Of a DNA stretch of 64,000 nt, positions 42,387 to 55,399 are shown in pieces (position 1 is the first letter of the stretch; each line of letters starts with the position of its first letter). This DNA is from Acanthosepion esculentum (taxonomy: Eukaryota; Mollusca; Cephalopoda; Sepiida; Sepiidae). Under the pieces are notes generated by a model. It was not told where the DNA came from. It did no database searches and saw nothing but the letters and a program-made list of their open reading frames with translations. The translations under genes and the position numbers were made by a program. The DNA is taken from assembly GCA_964036315.1 (NCBI GenBank), contig OZ038478.1, forward strand, positions 146,851,758 to 146,915,757. The letters are read 5' to 3'.

Positions 42387-42957
42387 TCACTGATACACAG
42401 ACACACATAAAAAAGTGATTTATTGTATTTAATTTGTTTCTTTTATAAGTAAAACTACAGTTACCAAAAAAAATTACATTTATTTACGGTAGTGCGTAGT
42501 GACTTTCTGAAAGGAAAGTCTGTAAAAGAAGAAAATAGGCCAAATCTTCTGATTACGCCAGCGTAAGTACTACGCAGTGTATCACTAATCATAATGTCAG
42601 TATTGGAGGACGAATGACGATGTTTTCTTGTCGATAACTCTAAAACGTTAGGTTTCTTCATAATTTAATTCAATTGAATTTAATTCAAGTTCAGCATATA
42701 CATTTACACGGAATTATGACGATTTGGGAAGTTTTAAGAGATATTTAGCGCGGGTGTTAAAAAGCAAATCTACCGTTTCCCTTGATTATTCCATGATATT
42801 TTTTATTCACTATATCAACTCAGGGTTTAATTTTTAGATATGAATAAACTATCAAGCTCGGTGATGTTACTGCACACCTTGTATTTAAACCTGTGATCTT
42901 TTCGCCAATTCAGAAAATGATGGAAGAGAAAAAAGTAGGAGAAAGAAGGAGGAACTC
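42216..42957. other. Mostly unassigned, with a TA tract
   Basis: A (TA)n microsatellite lies at 42,329-42,382. The rest is AT-rich without recognisable motifs. Confidence 0.55.
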
Positions 42958-43446
42958 TTGAAGGGCTTCTGTATTAAGTTACAATCAATTTTTGTTTTGT
43001 CTGCCATCTGGACGCCAGCTGGAAACTTTCCTGTCTGCTCTTACATTGGCATTCCTGGACTTTATTACTTCCAGTTACCACAAACCCTTATCTTCCGGCG
43101 TTCTTGCTTTACTTCCGTGGTTTCTGACCTGCGTATGAATCTGGCCACATCAGCTTTCTACTTCCGGCTTTTGTTCCTACACGATAAGCATTTACAACGG
43201 CCAAAAGCCCTTCTACTACTTCTGCCATTTCTGAACCTGTTCATACAATGGCTGCAGCTGCCCCGTTGTGCAGGCTTTTCTGGACTTGCGCATTTAATAG
43301 CCATCACAGCTCTTTACTTCCGGATACACTTCAACTATCAACTTTGCGTGTTTCCTGTCATCTCACCTGTCAGCCTTTCAACTATTCAACGCCAGTACCG
43401 GGCATTTGAACTGAATGCTGTTTCTTTAACTGAATCACTCTTCTTG

Positions 43447-43447
<1 letters not shown>
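42958..43447 (+). other. Open frame of unknown nature, probably not a gene
   Basis: An uninterrupted frame without a recognised motif continues into a (TA)n/(TG)n tract, which argues against a real protein. The sequence is GC-richer than its flanks, and 'ttacttccgg'-like words recur at irregular spacing (43,065, 43,108, 43,157, 43,314). It may be a decayed repeat. Confidence 0.35.

Positions 43448-43538
<91 letters not shown>
43448..43538. repeat. (TA)n-(TG)n microsatellite
   Basis: About 50 bp of TA, then TG variants. Confidence 0.97.
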
Positions 43539-43540
<2 letters not shown>

Positions 43541-43716
43541 TGAAGTATAAATTAATTTAATTCCGCCTGTATATTTTTATATGTTAAATGTATATATGGA
43601 TGGATATGGTTTCTCAAGTGTTTTCAATTAATTTTTTGGATTTTGAAAAAGTGTTTTATCTTTTACCTTTTGATTTATATAAAAGATATGTGCATGTACG
43701 TGCATATGTATGTGTG

Positions 43717-43772
<56 letters not shown>

Positions 43773-43804
43773 GATATATATGTATATGTATATATATGTA
43801 TATA
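43539..43804. repeat. AT-rich spacer with (TA)n tract
   Basis: TA tract at 43,721-43,767 with TGTA variants on both sides. Confidence 0.85.
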
Positions 43805-44221
43805 TTAGGCCTCATGAATTTAAACGTCCCACGAGGCTGGTATCCCGTTCCCACCCCTTCACCGTTGAAACTGTTAGATGTAGACGTCTCTTCTACTCCA
43901 ATAGCTTCATGTCTCGCACATCTCGCCTGTGGAACTCCCTTCCTTAGTCCTGCTTCCCTGACAAATACAAGCTCCAACTATTTAAGTGTAACGTCAATCG
44001 ACATCTCCAGCTGCCTTGATCTATCCACTTCCCTTCTCCACATCCTTTCACCTTTCATTCTCATCTGCTCCCGCTCCAAATCTTCTGTAACCCCCTTGCC
44101 TTGATCGATCCACTATCTTTCTCCACATCCTCTTCTTTACCACTCCTATCTGCTCTTCCTCCAAACCTTCTGTAACCCCCTGCGTACTAGTGGCTTCCAG
44201 CCTTGCTTGGGGCGATATGCT

Positions 44222-44222
<1 letters not shown>
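43805..44222 (+). pseudogene. 3' end of Jockey/CR1-type LINE, plus copy
   Basis: 'ggcctcatgaatttaaacgt' through 'gctagatgtagacgtctctt'-like sequence matches the reverse complement of 21,208-21,500. The reading corresponds to the LINE's C-terminal protein end and 3' untranslated region. It contains an extra tandem duplication of about 85 bp ('ccttgatc.atccact' at 44,014 and 44,099). It ends with the family 3' terminus 'ttgcttggggcgatatgctt', after which TA repeats begin. Confidence 0.82.
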
Positions 44223-44224
<2 letters not shown>

Positions 44225-44289
<65 letters not shown>

Positions 44290-44601
44290 TGTACGTATAT
44301 GTATGTATGTATATGTAGGTAGATGTGTATGTAGGTAGATGTGTATGTAGATGTGTTTATATGTGTGTAGGTTTAGGTCTGTATATATATGCATATGTAT
44401 ATGGGTGTATATGTATGTAGGTATGTATAGTTAGATAGATAGATTGAGGGAAACGTTGTTTATTTGTTTAGATGGGTGTGTGTATGTAACTGTATGGAGA
44501 TGGGTAAGGTTTTATGTATATATATTCATGTGCACGTATGTGTATATCCGTATGTACATGTATGTGAATGTATATAAATGTAGGAGTGGATGTGTATGAA
44601 T

Positions 44602-44646
<45 letters not shown>
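44225..44646. repeat. (TA)n and (TGTA)n block
   Basis: TA tract 44,225-44,286, TGTA/TAGG variants to 44,600 and a second TA tract 44,611-44,646. Confidence 0.9.
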
Positions 44647-44649
<3 letters not shown>

Positions 44650-45420
44650 TTGTGTGTACACGCCTATATGTATGTATGTACGTGTAAATATGTTGTTGTG
44701 TATGTGTGTATACGTATGTTTTTAACATAGAAATAATAGGCCCTTGCTAGATTAAATAAATGTTATTTTTTATATGTTTATATTAGATTTGTAACCTGTA
44801 GTCGATATTTCTTTTGTCAAATTTTCTTTATTGCACAGCGGTTCTTTTATAAATGCCCTTCGGCTTTAGTTGCCCCCCATCTCCCCCTTTTCCCTCTCCC
44901 TCTCTCATCTTCTGATCTTTAAGTGTAGATGATATCGTCTATTGTGAGTGTGTGTGTCATCCCAAAATGTCTACTCTTTTCCGCTGTCGATCTTTAATAT
45001 ATTTTAGGACAATGATTCAGAAATGTATTAGACATCCGAGAATATTCATATTTATTTGTATCGCGCTCACTTAAACCGTCATTAACTCCCCTCTTTAAAA
45101 CTTCTCTCTGTAACATTTTAATCCCCCCCCTTCAACTTTAGATCTTCCTGTTCTTCTCTCGTCTCTTACCCCTCCCTATAGCTTTCATTTACTCTCGCAT
45201 TCGTCCCACACTCTCATACATACACTCTCACTAAATTTTATTTTTTATTCCCGGAGTTGTTTTTGTTTTCCTTTTGAATTTGTAGGTCTGATGAATTAGA
45301 TATTATTTACGATTCCAATGTAATAAATTATGACCATGGAGTACTAGTGTTTAAGCCTTTTTATTATATACTTACTCCGTCCTGGACAATGAGATCTGCC
45401 TGGATTCTATGCCCTTGGAA

Positions 45421-45423
<3 letters not shown>
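44647..45423. other. No recognisable feature
   Basis: Pyrimidine-rich stretches (C runs at 44,870-44,900 and 45,122-45,130). No coding or RNA motif was recognised. Confidence 0.5.

Positions 45424-45488
<65 letters not shown>
45424..45488. repeat. (AT)n microsatellite
   Basis: About 32 AT dinucleotides immediately before the LTR-like segment. Confidence 0.97.
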
Positions 45489-45492
<4 letters not shown>

Positions 45493-46268
45493 ACGCCCGA
45501 GGTTTCGTTGGGACTACGATAGCCGGGACGCAAGGAGAAAATATAAAAAATTAAGAGATCTCAAGGTTTGATATAAAAATAAAGAAAAGAACATTGGGAG
45601 GGTAATTCTTCCATTCCGGACGTCGCTAAACGCAGAGAGAACATGAACCATCCGCAGACACAGAACAACAGAAGACGACACGAGAATATATAATACAAAG
45701 ATTTTATTTATAGAATATACAAAGTGTGAAAGTGAGAAAAAGAAAACTAAATAATACAAGGCATGGGTAGATAAGTTACCAATTAAACAGATACTAATGC
45801 GGCGAAATACATATGAATACAGTGATTAAAAGATTATAAGATATAGAAAAACATGCAGAAACTTACATAAGGTTGGAATCGACGTCGATTGATTATTATC
45901 AGGATATACTTTGATCAAAAGGATATTCATACAAAAAATCTGAAAGTAACGGATGGGATTGTCAATGTTCTAATATGAGTTTTCGATTGGCTACGTCCAA
46001 TACGTGCTGATGGCGAGAAGAACACACAGAAAAATCACGGGAGTATAGCCGACTTCGGTTGAGGATGATGTTCTAGATTCTCTCGTCGGTCCTATGGATT
46101 TTGGTGTCATAAAAATTCTTTTGGCATCAAACAACGAAGTCTGGTTTTGGAGATAACTGCTTCTTCTAACAGAAAACAGACTGGTCTTGCTAATGTCCGC
46201 TTCCTCCGAGGGCCAGCAACTAAATGAGATCGTTGCCACCTCAACACGTGCGAAACGAAACTGTTACG
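45489..46268. mobile_element. Putative solo-LTR-like segment
   Basis: The segment begins TGTTACG at 45,489, and TGTTACG recurs at 46,262. No protein motif lies between. A tRNA T-arm-like 'gggtcgagtcccg' follows at 46,268-46,280. Length (about 780 bp) and TG start suit an LTR, but no second copy or target duplication was confirmed. Orientation is unknown. Confidence 0.3.
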
Positions 46269-46310
46269 GGTCGAGTCCCGTGTTGGCCCACGAATAAAGT
46301 ATGCGTCATT
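46269..46310. other. Junction between LTR-like segment and satellite
   Basis: It contains 'gggtcgagtcccg' and 'cgaataaag'. The satellite begins abruptly at 46,311. Confidence 0.6.
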
Positions 46311-49300
46311 CATGGACCCTGTTAATGTCATTCGCACTTATCTGTCAAACAGCCTTCGTTTGGCTTACGACCAGCGAACATGTTAATATCATTCGCACTT
46401 ATCTGGCAAACAACCTTCGTTTGGCCAACGACCATGAACCCTGTTAATGTCATTTGCACTTATCTGTCAAACAGCCTTCGTTTGGCCTACGACCCTGGAC
46501 CCTGTTAATGTCATTCGAACTTATCTGTCAAAAAGCCTTCGTTTGGCCTACGTCCATGGACCCTGTTAATGTCATTCGCGCTTATCTGTCAAACAGCCTT
46601 CGTTTAGCCTACGACCATGCAATCTGTTAATGTCATTTGCACTTATATGTCAAACAGTCTTCCTTTGGCCAACGACCCTGGACCCTGTTAATGTCATTCG
46701 CACTTATCTGTGAAACAGTCTTCGTTTGGCCTACGACCATGGACACTGTTAATGTCATTCGCACTTATCTGTCAAACAGCCTTCGTTTGGCCTACGACCA
46801 TGGACCCTGTTAATGTCATTCGCATTTATCTGTCAAACAGACTTCGTTTGGCCTGCGACCATGCAATCTGTTAATGTCATTTGCACTTATATGTCAAACA
46901 GTCTTCCTTTGGCCTACGACCCTGCACCCTGTTAATGTCATTCGCACTTATCTGTGAAACAGCCTTCGTTTGGCCTACGACCATGGACACTGTTAATGTC
47001 ATTCGCACTTATCTGTCAAACAGCCTTCGTTTGGCCTACGACCATGGACCCTGTTAATGTCATTCGCACTTATCTGTCAAACAGACTTCGTTTGGCCTGC
47101 GACCATGGACCCTGTTAATGTCATTCGCACTTATCTGTCAAAAAGCCTTCGTTTGGCCTACCACCATGGACCATGTTAATATCATTCGCACTTATCTGTC
47201 AAACAGGTTTCGTTTGGCCTACAACCGTGGACCCTGTTAATATCATTCGCAGTTATCTGTCAAACAGCCTTCGATTGTTCTACGACCATGGACCCTGTTA
47301 ATTTCATTCGCAATTATCTGTCAAACAGCCTTCGTTTGGCCTACGATCCTGGACCCTGTTAATGTCATTCGAACTTATCTGTCAAACAGCCTTCGTTTGG
47401 CCTACGACCATGGACACTGTTAATGTCATGCGAATTTATCTGTCAAACCGCCTTTGTTTGGCCTACGTCCATGGACCCTGTTAATGTGATTCGCACATAT
47501 CTGTCAAACAGCCTTCGTTTGGCCTACGACCATGCACTCTGTTAATGTCATTCGCACTTATCTGTCAAACAGCCTTCGTTTGGCCTACGTCCATGGACCC
47601 TGTTAATGTCATTCGCAGTTATCTGTCAAAGAGCCTTCGTTTGGCCTACGACCATGGACCCTGTTAATGTCATTGGCACTTATCTGTCAAACAGCCTTCG
47701 TTTGGCCTACGACCATGGACTCTGTTAATGTCATTCGCACTTATCTGTCAAACAGTCTTCCTTTGGCCTACGACCATGGACACTGTTAATAACATTCGCA
47801 CTTATCTGTCAAACAGCCTTCGTTTGGCCTACGTCCATGGACCCTGTTAATGTCATTCGCACTTATCTGTCAAACAGTCTTCGTTTGGCCTACGACCATG
47901 GACCCTGTTAACGTCATTCGCAGTTATCTGTCAAACAGCCTTCGTTTGGACTACGAACATGGACCCTGTTAATGTCATTCACATTTATCTGTCAAACCGC
48001 CTTCGTTTGACCTACGTCCATGCACTCTGTTAATGTCATTCGCACTTATCTGTCAAACAGCCTTCGTTTGGCCTACGTCCATGGACCCTGTTAATGTCAT
48101 TCGCACTTATCTGTCAAACAGCCTTCGTTTGGCCTACGACCATGGACCCTGTTAATGTCATTCGCACTTATCTGTCAAACAGCCTTCGTTTGGCCTAAGA
48201 CCATGCACTCTGTTAATGTCATTCGCACTTATCTGTCAAACAGTCTTCCTTTGGACTACGACCATGGACCCTGTTAATGTCATTCGCACTTATCTGTCAA
48301 ACAGCCTTCGTTTCGCCTACGACCATGCACTCTGTTAATGTCATTCGCACTTACCTGTCAAACAGCCTTCGTTTGGCCTACGTCCATGGACCCTGTTAAT
48401 GTCATTCGCACTTATCTGTCAAACAGCCTTCGTTTGGCCTACGACCATGGACCCTGTTAATGTCATTCGAACTTATCTGTCAAACAGCCTTCATTTGGCC
48501 TACGACCATGCACACTGTTAATGTCATTCGCACTTATCTGTCAAACAGTCTTCCTTTGGCCTACGACCATGGACCCTGTTAATATCATTCGCACTTATCT
48601 GTCAAACAGCCTTCGTTTGGCCTACGTCCATGGACCCTGTTAATATCATTCAAACTTATCTGTCAAACAGCCGTCGTTTGGCCTAGGACCATGGACCCTG
48701 TTAACGTCATTCGCAGTTATCTGTCAAACAGCCTTCGTTTGGACTACGAACATGGACCCTGTTAATGTCATTCACATTTATCTGTCAAACCGCCTTCGTT
48801 TGACCTACGTCCATGCACTCTGTTAATGTTATTCGCACTTATCTGTCAAACAGCCTTCGTTTGGCCTTCGTCCATGGACCCTGTTAATGTCATTCGCACT
48901 TATCTGTCAAACAGCCTTCGTTTGGCCTACGTCTATGGACCCTGTTAATGGCATTCGCACTTATCTGTCAAACAGCCTTCGTTTGGCCTACGACCATGGA
49001 CCCTGTTAATGTCATTCGCACTTATCTGTCAAACAGCCTTCGTTTGGTCTACGACCATGCACTCTGTTAATGTCATTCGCACTTATCTGTCAAACAGCCT
49101 TCGTTTGGCCTACGACCATCGACCCTGTTAATATAATTCGCACTTATCTGTCAAACAGCCTTCGTTTGGCCTGCGACCATGGACCCTGTTAATGTCATTC
49201 GCACTTATCTGTCAAACAGCCTTCGTTTGGCCGACGTCCATGGACCCTGTTAATGTCATTCGCACTTATCTGTCAAACAGCCTTCGTTTGGTCTACGACC

Positions 49301-52288
49301 ATGCACTCTGTTAATGTCATTCGCACTTATCTGTCAAACAGCCTTCGTTTGGCCTACGACCATCGACCCTGTTAATATAATTCGCACTTATCTGTCAAAC
49401 AGCCTTCGTTTGGCCTGCGACCATGGACCCTGTTAATGTCATTCGCACTTATCTGTCAAACAGCCTTCGTTTGGCCGACGTCCATGGACCCTGTTAATGT
49501 CATTCGCACTTATCTGTCAAACAGCCTTCGTTTGGCCTACGACCATGGACACTGTTAATGTCATTCGCACTTATTTGTAAAACAGCCTTCGTTTGACCTA
49601 CGACCATGGACCCTGTTAATGTCATTCGCACTTATCTGTCAAACAGCCTTCGTTTGGCCTACGTCTATGGACCCTGTTAATGTCATTCGCACTTATCTGT
49701 CAAACAGCCTTCGTTTGGCCTACGACCATGGACCCTGTTAATGTCATTCGCACTTATCTGTCAGTCTTCCTTTGGCCTACGACCATGGACCCTGTTAATA
49801 TCATTCGCACTTATCTGTCAAACAGCCTTCGTTTGGCCTACGTCCATGGACCCTGTTAATATCATTCAAACTTATCTGTCAAACAGCCGTCGTTTGGCCA
49901 AGGACCATGGACCCTGTTAACGTCATTCGCAGTTATCTGTCAAACAGCCTTCGTTTGGACTACGAACATGGACCCTGTTAATGTCATTCACATTTATCTG
50001 TCAAACCGCCTTCGTTTGACCTACGTCCATGCACTCTGTTAATGTCATTCGCACTTATCTGTCAAACAGCCTTCGTTTGGCCTACGTCCATGGACCCTGT
50101 TAATGTCATTCGCACTTATCTGTCAAACAGCCTTCGTTTGGCCTACGACCATGGACCCTGTTAATATCATTCGCACTTATCTGTCAAACAGCCTTCGTTT
50201 GGCCTACGTCTATGGACCCTGTTAATGGCATTCGCACTTATCTGTCAAACAGCCTTCGTTTGGCCTACGACCATGGACCCTGTTAATGTCATTCGCACTT
50301 ATCTGTCAAACAGCCTTCGTTTGGTCTACGACCATGCACTCTGTTAATGTCATTCGCACTTATCTGTCAAACAGCCTTCGTTTGGCCTACGACCATCGAC
50401 CCTGTTAATATAATTCGCACTTATCTGTCAAACAGCCTTCGTTTGGCCTGCGACCATGGACCCTGTTAATGTCATTCGCACTTATCTGTCAAACAGCCTT
50501 CGTTTGGCCGACGTCCATGGACCCTGTTAATGTCATTCGCACTTATCTGTCAAACAGCCTTCGTTTGGCCTACGACCATGGACACTGTTAATGTCATTCG
50601 CACTTATTTGTAAAACAGCCTTCGTTTGACCTACGACCATGGACCCTGTTAATGTCATTCGCACTTATCTGTCAAACAGCCTTCGTTTGGCCTACGTCTA
50701 TGGACCCTGTTAATGTCATTCGCACTTATCTGTCAAACAGCCTTCGTTTGGCCTACGACCATGGACCCTGTTAATGTCATTCGCACTTATCTGTCAAACA
50801 GCCTTCGTTTGGCCTAAGACCATGCACTCTGTTAATGTCATTCGCACTTATCTGTCAAACAGTCTTCCTTTGGACTACGACCATGGACCCTGTTAATGTC
50901 ATTCCCACTTATCTGTCAAACAGCCTTCGTTTGGCCTACAACCATGCACTCTCTTAATGTCATTCGCACTTATCTGTCAAACAGCCTTCGTTTGGCCTAC
51001 GTCCATGGACCCTGTTAATGTCATTCACACTTATCTGTCAAACAGCCTTCGTTTGGCCTACGACCATGGACCCTGTTAATGTCATTCGAACTTATCTGTC
51101 AAACAGCCTTCATTTGGCCTAAGACCATGCACACTGTTAATGTCATTCGCAGTTATCTGTCAAACAGTCTTCCTTTGGCCTACGACCATGGACCCTGTTA
51201 ATATCATTCGCACTTATCTGTCAAACAGCCTACGTTTGGCCTACGTCCATGGACCCTGTTAATGTCATTCGAACTTATCTGTCAAACAGTCTTCCTTTGG
51301 CCTACGACCCTGGACCCTGTTAATGTCATTCGCACTTATCTGTGAAACAGCCATCGTTTGGCCTACGAACATGGACACTGTTAATGTCATTCGCACTTAT
51401 CTGTCAAACAGCCTTCGTTTGGCCTACGACCATGGACCCTGTTAATGTCATTCGCACTTATCTGTCAAACAGACTTCGTTTGGCCTGCGACCATGGACCC
51501 TGTTAATGTCATTCGCACTTATCTGTCAAAAAGCCTTCGTTTGGCCTACGACCATGGACCATGTTAATATCATTCGCACTTATCTGTCAAACAGGTTTCG
51601 TTTGGCCTACAACCGTGGACCCTGTTAATATCATTCGCACTTATCTGTCAAAGAGCCTTCGATTGTTCTACGACCATGGACCCTGTTAATTTCATTCGCA
51701 ATTATCTGTCAAACAGCCTTCGTTTGGCCTACGATCCTGGACCCTGTTAATGTCATTCGAACTTATCTGTCAAACAGCCTTCGTTTGGCCTACGACCATG
51801 GACACTGTTAATGTCATGCGAATTTATCTGTCAAACCGCCTTTGTTTGGCCTACGTCCATGGACCCTGTTAATGTGATTCGCACATATCTGTCAAACAGC
51901 CTTCGTTTGGCCTACGACCATGCACTCTGTTAATGTCATTCGCACTTATCTGTCAAACAGCCTTCGTTTGGCCTACGACCATGGACTCTGTTAATGTCAT
52001 TCGCACTTATCTGTCAAACAGTCTTCCTTTGGCCTACGACCATGGACACAGTTAATAACATTCGCACTTATCTGTCAAACAGCCTTCGTTTGGCCTACGT
52101 CCATGGACCCTGTTAATGTCATTCGCACTTATCTGTCAAACAGTCTTCGTTTGGCCTACGACCATGGACCCTGTTAACGTCATTCGCAGTTATCTGTCAA
52201 ACAGCCTTCGTTTGGACTACGAACATGGACCCTTTTAATGTCATTCACATTTATCTGTCAAACCGCCTTCGTTTGACCTACGTCCATG

Positions 52289-55200
52289 CACTCTGTTAAT
52301 GTCATTCGCACTTATCTGTCAAACAGCCTTCGTTTGGCCTACGTCCATGGACCCTGTTAATGTCATTCGCACTTATCTGTCAAACAGCCTTCGTTTGGCC
52401 TACGACCATGGACCCTGTTAATGTCATTCGCACTTATCTGTCAAACAGCCTTCGTTTGGCCTAAGACCATGCACTCTGTTAATGTCATTCGCACTTATCT
52501 GTCAAACAGTCTTCCTTTGGACTACGACCATGGACCCTGTTAATGTCATTCGCACTTATCTGTCAAACAGCCTTCGTTTCGCCTACGACCATGCACTCTG
52601 TTAATGTCATTCGCACTTATCTGTCAAACAGCCTTCGTTTGGCCTACGTCCATGGACCCTGTTAATGTCATTCGCACTTATCTGTCAAACAGCCTTCGTT
52701 TGGCCTACGACCATGGACCCTGTTAATGTCATTCGAACTTATCTGTCAAACAGCCTTCATTTGGCCTACGACCATGCACACTGTTAATGTCATTCGCACT
52801 TATCTGTCAAACAGTCTTCCTTTGGCCTACGACCATGGACCCTGTTAATATCATTCGCGCTTATCTGTCAAACAGCCTTCGTTTGGCCTACGTCCATGGA
52901 CCCTGTTAATATCATTCAAACTTATCTGTCAAACAGCCGTCGTTTGGCCTAGGACCATGGACCCTGTTAACGTCATTCGCAGTTATCTGTCAAACAGCCT
53001 TCGTTTGGACTACGAACATGGACCCTGTTAATGTCATTCACATTTATCTGTCAAACCGCCTTCGTTTGACCTACATCCATGCACTCTGTTAATGTCATTC
53101 GCACTTATCTGTCAAACAGCCTTCGTTTGGCCTACGTCCATGGACCCTGTTAATGTCATTCGCACTTATCTGTCAAACAGCCTTCGTTTGGCCTACGACC
53201 ATGGACCCTGTTAATGTCATTCGCACTTATCTGTCAAACAGCCTTCGTTTGGCCTATGTCTATGGACCCTGTTAATGGCATTCGCACTTATCTGTCAAAC
53301 AGCCTTCGTTTGGCCTACGACCATGGACCCTGTTAATGTCATTCGCACTTACCTGTCAAACAGCCTTCGTTTGGTCTACGACCATGCACTCTGTTAATGT
53401 CATTCGCACTTATCTGTCAAACAGCCTTCGTCTGGCCTACGACCATCGACCCTGTTAATATAATTCGCACTTATCTGTCAAACAGCCTTCGTTTGGCCTG
53501 CGACCATGGACCCTGTTAATGTCATTCGCACTTATCTGTCAAACAGCCTTCGTTTGGCCGACGTCCATGGACCCTGTTAATGTCATTCGCACTTATCTGT
53601 CAAACAGCCTTCGTTTGGCCTACGACCATGGACACTGTTAATGTCATTCGCACTTATCTGTCAAACAGCCTTCGTTTGGCCTACGTCCATGGACCCTGTT
53701 AATGTCATTCACACTTATCTGTCAAACAGCCTTCGTTTGGCCTACGTCTATGGACCCTGTTAATGTCATTCGCACTTATCTGTCAAACAGCCTTCGTTTG
53801 GCCTACGACCATGGACCCTGTTAATGTCATTCGCACTTATCTGTCAAACAGCCTTCGTTTGGCCTAAGACCATGCACTCTGTTAATGTCATTCGCACTTA
53901 TCTGTCAAACAGTCTTCCTTTGGACTACGACCATGGACCCTGTTAATGTCATTCCCACTTATCTGTCAAACAGCCTTCGTTTGGCCTACGACCATGCACT
54001 CTCTTAATGTCATTCGCACTTATCTGTCAAACAGCCTTCGTTTGGCCTACGACCATGGACCCTGTTAATGTCATTCGAACTTATCTGTCAAACAGCCTTC
54101 ATTTGGCCTAAGACCATGCACACTGTTAATGTCATTCGCAGTTATCTGTCAAACAGTCTTCCTTTGGCCTACGACCATGGACCCTGTTAATATCATTCGC
54201 ACTTATCTGTCAAACAGCCTTCGTTTGGCCTACGTCCATGGACCCTGTTAATGTCATTCGAACTTATCTGTCAAACAGTCTTCGTTTGGCCTACGACCCT
54301 GGACCCTGTTAATGTCATTCGCACTTATCTGTGAAACAGCCTTCGTTTGGCCTACGACCATGGACACTGTTAATGTCATTCGCACTTATCTGTCAAACAG
54401 CCTTCGTTTGGCCTACGACCATGGACCCTGTTAATGTCATTCGCACTTATCTGTCAAACAGACTTCGTTTGGCCTGCGACCATGGACCCTGTTAATGTCA
54501 TTCGCACTTATCTGTCAAAAAGCCTTCGTTTGGCCTACGACCATGGACCATGTTAATATCATTCGCACTTATCTGTCAAACAGGTTTCGTTTGGCCTACA
54601 ACCGTGGACCCTGTTAATATCATTCGCACTTATCTGTCAAACAGCCTTCGATTGTTCTACGACCATGGACCCTGTTAATTTCATTCGCAATTATCTGTCA
54701 AACAGCCTTCGTTTGGCCTACGATCCTGGACCCTGTTAATGTCATTCGAACTTATCTGTCAAACAGCCTTCGTTTGGCCTACGACCATGGACACTGTTAA
54801 TGTCATGCGAATTTATCTGTCAAACCGCCTTTGTTTGGCCTACGTCCATGGACCCTGTTAATGTGATTCGCACATATCTGTCAAACAGCCTTCGTTTGGC
54901 CTACGACCATGCACTCTGTTAATGTCATTCGCACTTATCTGTCAAACAGCCTTCGTTTGGCCTACGTCCATGGACCCTGTTAATGTCATTCGCAGTTATC
55001 TGTCAAACAGCCTTCGTTTGGCCTACGACCATGGACCCTGTTAATGTCATTGGCACTTATCTGTCAAACAGCCTTCGTTTGGCCTACGACCATGGACTCT
55101 GTTAATGTCATTCGCACTTATCTGTCAAACAGTCTTCCTTTGGCCTACGACCATGGACACTGTTAATAACATTCGCACTTATCTGTCAAACAGCCTTCGT

Positions 55201-55399
55201 TTGGCCTACGTCCATGGACCCTGTTAATGTCATTAGCACTTATCTGTCAAACAGTCTTCGTTTGGCCTACGACCATGGACCCTGTTAACGTCATTCGCAG
55301 TTATCTGTCAAACAGCCTTCGTTTGGACTACGAACATGGACCCTGTTAATGTCATTCACATTTATCTGTCAAACCGCCTTCGTTTGACCTACGTCCATG
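52289..55399 (+). repeat. 51-monomer higher-order unit 1
   Basis: Delimited by successive copies of the marker 'accgccttcgtttgacctac' followed by 'gtccatgcactctg' (marker type A at 52,288 and 55,399). Length is 3,111 bp, or 51 x 61. A second marker (type B) lies 793 bp (13 monomers) inside, at 53,081. Confidence 0.88.

Noticed and set aside
42958..43560. 200-codon open frame as a membrane protein gene
   Set aside because: It has no recognisable domain, ends inside TA and TG microsatellites and sits in repeat DNA. Hydrophobicity follows from pyrimidine-rich sequence.
45283..45300. Hammerhead ribozyme at 'ggtctgatgaattag'
   Set aside because: The CTGATGA core is present, but no stem II and no GAAA follow at a suitable distance.
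46268..46285. tRNA gene with T-arm 'gggtcgagtcccg'
   Set aside because: No matching D-arm or anticodon arm lies upstream at tRNA distance.
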